Part shown: one piece after another, positions 1-5,664 of the stretch
Layout: the number at the start of each line of letters is the position of its first letter
Position numbering within the stretch: the first letter of the stretch is position 1
Assembly: GCA_964560565.1 (NCBI GenBank)
Contig: CAZLMF010000037.1
Span: 1 to 16,518 of the forward strand
DNA length: 16,518 nt
Direction of reading: 5' to 3'
Source of the DNA: CAZLMF01 sp964560565
GTDB lineage: Bacteria > Bacillota > Clostridia > Oscillospirales > Ruminococcaceae
The notes under the pieces: generated by a model
Database searches by the model: none
Told to the model about the DNA's origin: nothing
What the model saw: only the letters and a program-made list of their open reading frames with translations
Translations under genes and position numbers: made by a program

Positions 1-764
1 CGCATTTGCGTTTTTGCAAGCATGACTTGCACCCGATAACATTAGGGGCGGATATATGCGCAGATAGCGCCCATAAAACCCTGCCTGTGCTTACAGGGGG
101 TGGGTATCTGCATATTTCAAGCCGTGCAAAGCACCTTGCCCCAAAGGCAAAGGAGGCTATGGCGCTATTTGGCTCAACAAGCCCATCTTATTTGATTTTA
201 GCCTCCCTTGATTTATGCAATAAATACCTTGCAAATGGCGGACATCGACAAATACAGTATAAAGCAGAAAAAATCACTGCTTTGCGTAAGAAAATCTGCA
301 GTATAGGCATTCCCTGCGCAGAAAGCGAGCCTATGCGAATTACTCTAAAGCCAAACAGCTATGGTTATAGAGGTATAGAGGTAGCGGCATTTTTAAGGGA
401 ACAAAAAATAGAAGTCGAGTATGCTGATTTTGACTATGTTGTTATGCTTTTTAGCCCTTTGACGGAAAGCTCCGAGCTTGACAGGACTTATTCTGCCCTT
501 ACAAAACTCCAGCGTAAAGATGCAATTCCCCAACAGGGTGGTGTCCTGCTTGAAATACCAAAGCGTATAAAGAGCATTCGCAGTGCGTTGTTTGCAGAAA
601 GTGAGAATTTGCCGGTTTCCCTTTGCGCAGGCAAAATATGCGCTCAAATACAGGCAACTTGTCCGCCGGGTGTGCCAATTATCGCTCCAGGGGAGCTTAT
701 AACTCAGGGGATAATAAAAATTTTACAAATGTATAGCATTGATTCGCTAAATGTGATAAAATAA
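1..764 (+). CDS. Orn/Lys/Arg decarboxylase family protein (5' end cut off by window)
   Basis: This is the C-terminal half of a PLP-dependent basic amino acid decarboxylase of the SpeA/YaaO type (fold type I). The reading frame is open from base 3 (codons for His-Leu before Arg-Phe-Cys), matching the family pattern DEAHGAHL, so the TTG at base 6 is not a real start and the gene begins upstream of the window. The segment DSAHKTLPVLTGGGYLHI carries the lysine that forms the Schiff base with PLP. Near the C-terminus PPGVPIIAPGELI matches the conserved end of the family. About 253 residues are visible, roughly half of the usual 480. The substrate (arginine, lysine or ornithine) cannot be told from this part. 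In Bacillus subtilis the paralogue yaaO lies just upstream of tmk and yaaQ; here darA follows after 56 bases. Confidence 0.9.
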   Translation, partial: HLRFCKHDLHPITLGADICADSAHKTLPVLTGGGYLHISSRAKHLAPKAKEAMALFGSTSPSYLILASLDLCNKYLANGGHRQIQYKAEKITALRKKICSIGIPCAESEPMRITLKPNSYGYRGIEVAAFLREQKIEVEYADFDYVVMLFSPLTESSELDRTYSALTKLQRKDAIPQQGGVLLEIPKRIKSIRSALFAESENLPVSLCAGKICAQIQATCPPGVPIIAPGELITQGIIKILQMYSIDSLNVIK

Positions 765-768
765 GGAT

Positions 769-794
769 ACGTAAAGCTTTTTATGCTTTAACGT
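769..794 (+). other. small hairpin between decarboxylase and darA
   Basis: The bases ACGTAAAGC and GCTTTAACGT can pair around a TTTTTAT loop, giving about nine base pairs with one bulged A. No good U-run follows, so it is not a convincing terminator. It could be an mRNA processing or stability element between the two genes. The function is unknown. Confidence 0.25.
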
Positions 795-820
795 TCATAT
801 CTTTGGATGGAGGTATATTT

Positions 821-1144
821 ATGAAGCTTGTTTACGCAATAGTCAACAATGACGATAGTCATGCTGTTTCCAGCGGACTGACAAAGGGTGGTTTTTCAGC
901 AACAAAGCTTGCATCTACCGGCGGTTTTCTAATGGCAGGAAACACTACCTTTCTTATTTGCACTGAGGACGATAAAATAGATGACATTATTGAGATCATT
1001 TCCAAGCACAGCCGTAAACGCAAGCAATTTGTGCCGTCTGCTACCTCTTATGGTGTGGGCAGCTACACAAGCTTCCCTGTTGAAGTGTCCGTCGGCGGTG
1101 CGACGATATTTGTCACTAATATTGAGCGGTTTGAGAAGGTTTAA
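821..1144 (+). CDS. darA: Cyclic-di-AMP receptor protein DarA (PstA/YaaQ, PII-like)
   Basis: A 107-residue PII-like signal protein that binds cyclic di-AMP as a trimer in the cytoplasm. Close family length is 107-109 residues. Visible conserved elements are the N-terminal strand MKLVYAIVNNDDS (residues 1-13), FSATKLASTGGFLMAGNTTFL (25-45), which forms much of the nucleotide pocket, and PVEVSVGGATIFV (86-98). The start at 821 is chosen because GGAGG (809-813) lies seven bases upstream and the protein then begins as in the family; a TTG at 803 in the same frame has no such support. In Bacillus subtilis the gene (yaaQ) sits between tmk and yaaR-holB. Here it lies directly between the decarboxylase and holB, so tmk and yaaR are absent. 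Confidence 0.95.
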   Translation: MKLVYAIVNNDDSHAVSSGLTKGGFSATKLASTGGFLMAGNTTFLICTEDDKIDDIIEIISKHSRKRKQFVPSATSYGVGSYTSFPVEVSVGGATIFVTNIERFEKV

Positions 1145-1160
1145 GCCTTTGTTTGCCCTC

Positions 1161-1180
1161 AAGGAGGCGTGATTTCACTG
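1161..1180 (+). promoter_or_regulatory. holB ribosome binding site almost touching the start codon
   Basis: AAGGAGG at 1161-1167 is a near-perfect Shine-Dalgarno sequence, but the first in-frame start, GTG at 1169, is only one base away. The frame is closed upstream by the darA stop TAA (1142-1144) and contains no ATG, GTG or TTG between that stop and 1169. Later in-frame candidates are ATT at 1172 (four-base spacer) and CTG at 1178 (ten-base spacer). The true start of holB therefore cannot be fixed from sequence alone. Confidence 0.6.
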
Positions 1181-2158
1181 ACTCTCTACGGAAAAAAGCA
1201 TGCAATAGAGTACCTTTACGCTCAGCATAAAAGCGGTCGCAGTTCACATGCGGTATTGCTTTACGGCGATGAGGGAATTGGTAAAAAAACACTTGCGCAG
1301 TGGCTCAGCGCACTTTATTTGTGCGAGCATGGTGCAGGTGAGGGTATCCCTTGCCTTGAATGCATTCCTTGCAAAAAGGTAATGACTGGCAACTCCCCCG
1401 ATATTACCTTTGTGCCGCATTATGGTGTGCGTGGCGGCTATGAAGTAAAGTATTTGCAAGCACTTACCGTTGAAGCCTATGTTTTACCTAATGACGGCGA
1501 TGTTAAGGTATATATCTTTGACGACTGTGACAATATCAGCGTGCAGTGCCAAAATATACTTCTCAAGTTAATTGAGGAGCCCCCTAAGCACTGCAAGTTC
1601 ATTTTCACCGCTCGCTCACGTTCAATTTTACTTCCAACTGTACTATCACGCTGCACTGCTGTGCAGGTTGATGGCGCAAGTATAGAGGAATGCAAGCTTG
1701 CACTCCTTGAAAAGGGATATGATGAACAGGCGACAGCGTTAGCTATCGAGTCTTGCGGCAACTCAGGCAATGTTGGGCGCTGTTTGGAGGTTGCGGCTTC
1801 GCAGGGCAATCAATCCTCTCCCCAAAACACCGCAAAAGCAATCTTGCAGGCAATCGCAAATAGAGATGAGTATGCAATGCTCGCGGCATTTGAGGCAGTA
1901 AGGCGGGATAAACAGGCGCTTAACCGCACTTTAGAGCTTACAGCGGAGCTATTGCGTGATACCGCAGTCGCAAAGGTGGGTGCGGATAGCGCAAAAGGCA
2001 TAAGCTGTGATTATGCTTTTGCAAAAAGCATAGAAAAGAGGATTACAATAAGCCGCGCACAAGAAGCTTTGAAATCACTTGATATTTGTGCGGATCAGCT
2101 TGACAAAAACGGCAATGTTGGACTTATAATAGGAAATGTATGCACAAAGCTTGTATAA
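1169..2158 (+). CDS. holB: DNA polymerase III subunit delta' (clamp loader)
   Basis: Delta' is the stator subunit of the clamp loader that puts the beta clamp on DNA; it acts in the replisome. The 329 residues match the usual length. Visible features are HAIEYL...GRSSHAVLLYG at the N-terminus, a Walker-A-like but normally ATP-inactive GDEGIGKKT (33-41), a four-cysteine zinc module C52-x9-C62-x2-C65-x2-C68, LLKLIEEPP (131-139) and the sensor/arginine-finger SRC motif (160-162). The gene starts 24 bases after darA and is surely cotranscribed with it. The start is non-AUG: GTG at 1169 lies unusually close to its ribosome binding site. ricT follows after 55 bases, as in other Firmicutes (yaaT next to holB). 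Confidence 0.93.
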   Translation: MISLTLYGKKHAIEYLYAQHKSGRSSHAVLLYGDEGIGKKTLAQWLSALYLCEHGAGEGIPCLECIPCKKVMTGNSPDITFVPHYGVRGGYEVKYLQALTVEAYVLPNDGDVKVYIFDDCDNISVQCQNILLKLIEEPPKHCKFIFTARSRSILLPTVLSRCTAVQVDGASIEECKLALLEKGYDEQATALAIESCGNSGNVGRCLEVAASQGNQSSPQNTAKAILQAIANRDEYAMLAAFEAVRRDKQALNRTLELTAELLRDTAVAKVGADSAKGISCDYAFAKSIEKRITISRAQEALKSLDICADQLDKNGNVGLIIGNVCTKLV

Positions 2159-2213
2159 CGCTATGCATTCACATTAAAATATTTGGCAATTCAATTTATG
2201 AAAAGGAGCAATT

Positions 2214-3080
2214 ATGACCGAGGTAATTGGTATTAGATTTAAAAGCGTGGGGAAGGTTTACTATTTTTCTCCCGAGGGCGTACAGTTTAAGCTGGGGGAT
2301 TTGGCAATAGTAGAAACTGCTCGTGGCATTGAATGCGGCGAAGTGGTAATGGAAAACCAAGAGGTGGAGGATTCAAAAGTCATCACTCCTTTAAAGCCCG
2401 TTATGCGCAAAGCAACGGAAAAGGACATACTGACAGTTGAGGAAAATCGCCGCAAGGAACTTTCCGCTTTTGATATATGCAATGAGAAAATCACAAAGCA
2501 TGGGCTTGAGATGAAGCTTATAAATGTGGAGTACACTTTTGATGGCGGTAAAATCCTGTTTTACTTTACCGCTGACAGCCGTGTGGACTTCCGTGACCTT
2601 GTAAAGGATTTGGCATCTATTTTCCGCACACGCATTGAACTGCGACAAATCGGTGTCCGTGACGAAGCGAAAATGCTTGGCGGTCTTGGAATATGCGGAC
2701 GTGAATTCTGCTGTTCAAGCTTTTTAGGTGAGTTTCAACCTGTATCCATTAAAATGGCAAAGGAGCAATCCCTCTCCCTTAATCCAACGAAAATTTCAGG
2801 CACTTGCGGCAGGCTCATGTGCTGCCTAAAGTACGAGCAGGATGCCTACGAGGACTTGCTGCGCATTACGCCTAAGGCTGGCGCAATTGTTGATACCGCT
2901 GAAGGCAGAGGTCGTGTTGAGGATGCTAACTTACTTACTGGTGCTCTAAAGGTAAGGCTTGATAAGCAGCCCGATGTTTTAACCGATTTTAAGCGTGACG
3001 ACGTGAAAATTATCAAGGATGCGCGCATCATGTTAGACAAGTCAGAGCTTGAAACTTTGAAGTCACTAGAAGGTAAGTAA
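2214..3080 (+). CDS. ricT: RicT, PSP1-domain iron-sulfur protein (YaaT)
   Basis: A 288-residue PSP1-family protein. In Bacillus subtilis RicT joins RicA and RicF in a complex that carries [4Fe-4S] clusters and stimulates RNase Y processing; it was first known for effects on sporulation, biofilm and competence. The N-terminal IGIRFKSVGKVYYF (5-18) and the conserved core around 140-210 are clear. Six cysteines sit in two clusters, CGREFCC (161-167) and CGRLMCC (198-204), the likely cluster ligands. AAGGAG at 2203-2208 lies five bases before the ATG. No ricA or ricF is visible here, so partners must be encoded elsewhere or be absent. A role in RNA turnover in this organism is inferred from the family. 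Confidence 0.93.
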   Translation: MTEVIGIRFKSVGKVYYFSPEGVQFKLGDLAIVETARGIECGEVVMENQEVEDSKVITPLKPVMRKATEKDILTVEENRRKELSAFDICNEKITKHGLEMKLINVEYTFDGGKILFYFTADSRVDFRDLVKDLASIFRTRIELRQIGVRDEAKMLGGLGICGREFCCSSFLGEFQPVSIKMAKEQSLSLNPTKISGTCGRLMCCLKYEQDAYEDLLRITPKAGAIVDTAEGRGRVEDANLLTGALKVRLDKQPDVLTDFKRDDVKIIKDARIMLDKSELETLKSLEGK

Positions 3081-3091
3081 TAAAATACATC

Positions 3092-3119
3092 TTGATTTTT
3101 CTACATCTTATGATAAAAT
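3092..3119 (+). promoter_or_regulatory. Possible sigma-A promoter for the ferredoxin gene
   Basis: TTGATT (3092-3097) and TAAAAT (3114-3119) are separated by 16 bases, about 30 bases upstream of the ferredoxin start. There is no terminator between ricT and ferredoxin, so readthrough from ricT is also possible. Confidence 0.45.
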
Positions 3120-3149
3120 AGAAGTACCAAATCACAAGGAGGGATAACA

Positions 3150-3320
3150 ATGGCATATATTATTAGTGACGCATGCATTAGCTGCGGAGCTTGTGAGCCA
3201 GAATGCCCAGTTAATGCAATAACTGCCGGTGATGATAAGTATCTAATCAACGAAGCTACTTGCATAGATTGCGGAGCTTGCGCAGGGGTTTGCCCAGTTG
3301 ACGCTCCCAAAGCGCAATAG
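3150..3320 (+). CDS. Clostridial 2[4Fe-4S] ferredoxin
   Basis: A 56-residue low-potential electron carrier of the classical clostridial type, used in the cytoplasm by pyruvate:ferredoxin oxidoreductase, hydrogenases and similar enzymes. The two cluster motifs are complete: CISCGACEPECPVNAI (cysteines 9, 12, 15, 19) and CIDCGACAGVCPVDAP (cysteines 38, 41, 44, 48), with the internal pseudo-twofold repeat of the family. Length, start (MAYIISDACISCGAC) and end are nearly those of Clostridium pasteurianum ferredoxin. AAGGAGGG (3136-3143) lies six bases upstream of the ATG. It is followed by a strong terminator. Its presence points to an anaerobic metabolism. Confidence 0.96.
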   Translation: MAYIISDACISCGACEPECPVNAITAGDDKYLINEATCIDCGACAGVCPVDAPKAQ

Positions 3321-3340
3321 TACTTATGTTTCCGTTCATA

Positions 3341-3380
3341 ATCAAACGCTCCCAATTTGGGGGCGTTTGATTTTTATATA
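3341..3380 (+). terminator. Rho-independent terminator after ferredoxin
   Basis: A 13-base-pair stem, ATCAAACGCTCCC (3341-3353) with GGGGGCGTTTGAT (3359-3371), has one G-U pair and an AATTT loop and is followed by TTTTTATATA. It ends the decarboxylase-to-ferredoxin block. Confidence 0.9.
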
Positions 3381-3510
3381 AACTTGTCGAAATATAAATA
3401 TAATTGTCAACAGTAAAATTGCATAATATTTTCTTTTTCTTTTCAACATTTTCCACAAGGTTTTCAACATAGCGTATAATTATACGAAGTGTAGTCTGAG
3501 CTTAACCCCA
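3381..3510. other. AT-rich intergenic spacer with DnaA-box-like 9-mers and a palindrome
   Basis: No gene is visible. The stretch holds TTTTCAACA (3440-3448), TTTTCCACA (3449-3457; one mismatch to the DnaA box TTATCCACA) and TTTTCAACA (3461-3469) in the same orientation. A perfect 14-base palindrome CGTATAATTATACG (3473-3486) follows and contains TATAAT on both strands. It could be an operator or promoter, or a small DnaA-binding cluster. The function is unproven. Confidence 0.4.
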
Positions 3511-3544
3511 AAGAAAAGCCCTGCATAATTGCAGAGCTTTTCTT
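3511..3544 (-). terminator. Terminator of the Nudix gene (possibly bidirectional)
   Basis: AAGAAAAGC-C-CTGCA (3511-3525) pairs with TGCAG-A-GCTTTTCTT (3530-3544) around a TAAT loop, with one C/A mismatch. It lies 12 bases past the Nudix stop codon. The A-rich left arm and T-rich right arm would let it work in both directions. Confidence 0.75.
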
Positions 3545-3556
3545 GTTTTATTCAAT

Positions 3557-3964
3557 TTATTCACGAATTGCGGCTTTTGCACGACTTACAATGGTTTTAT
3601 CGTTCTCGTAGGTCAATACGGAATTAGCATGGCCTATATCAACCCAGCGTATTTGTGCGATTTCTTCCTCCTGTGCTTTAAAGTCATGGTTTTTCGCCTT
3701 TGCCAGAAAGTAGACCACTACTTTATGTGCGTCCTTTTTCGGGGAATATGTCACTGTTTCGCGAAAGGTGGGGTCAAGTATAACATCAATGCCTGTTTCC
3801 TCAAGGATTTCACGCTTTGCTGTTTCCATTTCGGTTTCTCCTGCTTCAACATGCCCCTTAGGGAATGACCAATGCCCGCTGTTTACGTGCTTTATAAGCA
3901 GAATTTCAATATTGCCATGTGATTTACGGTACACAATTGCACCGCATGATTTTTCATGAACCAT
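3557..3964 (-). CDS. Nudix hydrolase (MutT / Ap4A hydrolase-like)
   Basis: A 135-residue single-domain Nudix protein that would hydrolyse a nucleoside diphosphate linked to another group in the cytoplasm. The Nudix box GX5EX7REUXEEXGU is complete: Gly37, Glu43, Arg51-Glu52, Glu55-Glu56 and Gly58. The N-terminal SCGAIVYRK and the segment HWSFPKGHVEAGE resemble the bis(5'-nucleosyl)-tetraphosphatase subgroup, but substrate cannot be fixed from sequence. The start ATG at 3964 follows GAGAGG (3971-3976). The gene is alone on the minus strand between two plus-strand units, with its own promoter and terminator. Confidence 0.9.
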   Translation of the reverse strand: MVHEKSCGAIVYRKSHGNIEILLIKHVNSGHWSFPKGHVEAGETEMETAKREILEETGIDVILDPTFRETVTYSPKKDAHKVVVYFLAKAKNHDFKAQEEEIAQIRWVDIGHANSVLTYENDKTIVSRAKAAIRE

Positions 3965-3999
3965 TTTATACCTCTCAAAAAAAGATTATTGTTGCGGTT

Positions 4000-4028
4000 A
4001 TTATACCACAAAAATTCGTCTTTGTCGA
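4000..4028 (-). promoter_or_regulatory. Promoter of the Nudix gene
   Basis: Read on the minus strand, TCGACA (4023-4028), a 17-base spacer and TATAAT (4000-4005) form a good sigma-A promoter about 35 bases upstream of the start codon. Confidence 0.7.
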
Positions 4029-4244
4029 TTATGCACGATGGAATTAAATTTTATATACTTCTTGCAGCCATTTTAAGGGGTATTTGGGTTGTAAGTTTGG
4101 TCACAGGATTTTGCTTTGCCCAAAATCTTAATAGTTTATCTGTATCTTGTGGTGCATAATGCACAAATATATTGCTGTGTTTTGGATAGATATAAGAGAA
4201 ATCTATAAAATTTACAAAAGGCTAATGTAAAAAAATTAAGTCTG
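4029..4244. other. Intergenic DNA without a convincing gene
   Basis: The gap between the Nudix gene and the next plus-strand gene is 395 bases (3965-4359). A short open frame in its first part lacks a ribosome binding site and shows no protein pattern. The only local structure here is a bulged inverted repeat TTGTGGTGCAT/ATGCACAA around 4147-4165. No riboswitch class or RNA gene was recognised. Confidence 0.5.
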
Positions 4245-4253
4245 TGCTATAAT
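4226..4253 (+). promoter_or_regulatory. Extended -10 promoter of the BTAD regulator gene
   Basis: TATAAT at 4248-4253 is preceded by TGC, an extended -10 element. The -35 region is weak (TGTAAA at 4226-4231, 16-base spacer). Transcription would start near 4260 and leave a leader of about 100 bases. Confidence 0.6.
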
Positions 4254-4266
4254 TATATTTAAATAA

Positions 4267-4308
4267 GTGTTAGAAAGCTTTTTCCTTAGGTTAAAGCTTT
4301 TAGTACAC
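4267..4308 (+). promoter_or_regulatory. Hairpin in the leader of the BTAD regulator gene
   Basis: Two copies of the self-complementary AAAGCTTT (4274-4281 and 4293-4300) can pair around an 11-base loop, and flanking GTGT (4267-4270) and ACAC (4305-4308) extend the stem after a small internal loop. At the DNA level this is a pair of palindromic half-sites 19 bases apart just downstream of the promoter, so it could equally be an operator. Confidence 0.4.
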
Positions 4309-4359
4309 TATTGGCAGGACCGACATTTTTAAGCGAATACAATAAGGGTGGCATTTGGC

Positions 4360-5565
4360 ATGACAACAAAAGAACAAACAATTGAGATCCGAATGTTAGG
4401 TGGACTTGTCCTCACTAAGGGTGATAAGCAGCTATCAGAGGATATGGGAAGAACAAAGCAGGTCTGGAATCTGCTTGAATTCCTGCTGGCTAATCGCTTC
4501 AAAGACATTTCACAGGATAAGCTTATCGAGGTGCTTTGGCCCTATGATGACTGCGAAAACCCTGCAAACGCATTGAAAAACTTAGTTTATCGACTTAGGA
4601 CATCCCTTTCAACCCTTGATGAGGATAGCAAAAAAACCGAATACATAAAGCTCAAACGTGGCTCCTACTCATGGAATAACGACCTTCCCTGCAAAATTGA
4701 CATAGAAGTTTTTGAGTCGTGCTGGAAACAGGCAGGAGACAAATCCCTATCGGATAACGATAGAATTGAACTTTATGACCAAGCAATAGAGCTATATAAG
4801 GGTGACTTTTTGCCTAAGTCAGCTTATGAGGAATGGGTTGTGCCGATTTCTGAGTACTACCGACGAATTTTTATGGACTGTGTTTTCCATATAATTGAGC
4901 TTCTAAGCAAGCAGGAAAACTATGATCGCATTATAATCGTATGCGAACATGCAATTGGGCTAAACCCCTTTGAGGAGCGTGTCCATGAGCAGTTAATCCG
5001 CGCCCTCGCCCTAACAGGCAAGCAGGCAAAGGCTGTTGAGCACTACGATTACACAAACAACCTTTTCTATAAGGAGCTCGGGGTAAGAACCTCGGACAGC
5101 TTACGCTCACTTTATAAGGATATTACAAAGGATTTACAGGGCGTTGAATTTGATATTGCCGTTATAAAGAAAGAGCTAAAGGAATCCACCCAAAGTCCTC
5201 GTGCGTTTCTATGCAATTATGAGGTTTTCAAGAATTTATATCGCCTTGAAGCAAGGGCGGCAGAGCGCACAGGTCAATCCGTTTTTGTTACACTTCTCAC
5301 CGTGACCACAAAAGGCAATATTCCACCGGATGCCCCAGTGCTTACAACTGCAATGGACACCCTAGAGCGTGTGCTTATTGATAGCCTGCGTAAGGGCGAC
5401 GTGGTTTCACGCTTTAGCAGTACGCAGTATGTAGTCATGCTTTCGACTCTTACATATGAAAACGGCGTGAAGGTTCTTGACCGTATACAAAAGAAATTTG
5501 ATAAGCTTTATAAAAATCAACCCGTCACCGTTCATAAGGTGCTATATCCAATTGAACCAACATAA
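4360..5565 (+). CDS. SARP-type BTAD transcription regulator with degenerate GGDEF-like C-terminus
   Basis: A 401-residue putative DNA-binding activator. Residues 8-108 form an OmpR-type winged helix (IEIRMLGGLVL...ALKNLVYRLRTSL...GSYSWN). Residues 112-258 form the BTAD helical repeat domain typical of AfsR/SARP regulators. Residues 280-398 look like a GGDEF fold: the stretch R344-K-G-D347-VVSRF-SSTQY (353-357)-VVML aligns with the RxxD-x5-GGDEF block of diguanylate cyclases, so the active site is lost while the inhibitory (I-site) RxxD pattern is kept. That makes it a candidate c-di-GMP-binding regulator; this last point is inference. The start ATG 4360 is chosen because AAGGGTGG (4344-4351) lies eight bases upstream; a GTG at 4348 overlaps that site. 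The pilus-like operon follows 99 bases downstream on the same strand and is its likely target. Confidence 0.82.
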   Translation: MTTKEQTIEIRMLGGLVLTKGDKQLSEDMGRTKQVWNLLEFLLANRFKDISQDKLIEVLWPYDDCENPANALKNLVYRLRTSLSTLDEDSKKTEYIKLKRGSYSWNNDLPCKIDIEVFESCWKQAGDKSLSDNDRIELYDQAIELYKGDFLPKSAYEEWVVPISEYYRRIFMDCVFHIIELLSKQENYDRIIIVCEHAIGLNPFEERVHEQLIRALALTGKQAKAVEHYDYTNNLFYKELGVRTSDSLRSLYKDITKDLQGVEFDIAVIKKELKESTQSPRAFLCNYEVFKNLYRLEARAAERTGQSVFVTLLTVTTKGNIPPDAPVLTTAMDTLERVLIDSLRKGDVVSRFSSTQYVVMLSTLTYENGVKVLDRIQKKFDKLYKNQPVTVHKVLYPIEPT

Positions 5566-5576
5566 ATGGTTCAATT
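5550..5576 (+). terminator. Hairpin with the regulator stop codon in its loop
   Basis: AATTGAACCA (5550-5559) pairs perfectly with TGGTTCAATT (5567-5576) around a seven-base loop, ACATAAA, that contains the TAA stop. A short TTTTC follows. It could be a weak terminator or a 3' stabilising element; full termination is uncertain because the stem is AT-rich and the T-run short. Confidence 0.4.
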
Positions 5577-5664
5577 TTCGAACACAATATAGAGGTTTAA
5601 TTGCTTTTGAATTTATATAACCTTTATCACTTTGGAGTTTTGCTAGGAAGGGCAGGTAGAGCAA

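Noticed and set aside
3440..3469. Three spaced 9-mers read as a CRISPR or iteron array
   Set aside because: Only three short units with irregular spacing, no spacers, no cas or rep gene.
3956..4159. 67-codon open frame on the plus strand between the Nudix gene and the regulator gene
   Set aside because: No ribosome binding site, overlaps the Nudix promoter, and the translation shows no protein-like pattern.
4260..4359. c-di-GMP riboswitch in the leader of the BTAD gene
   Set aside because: The conserved GEMM core sequences are not present.
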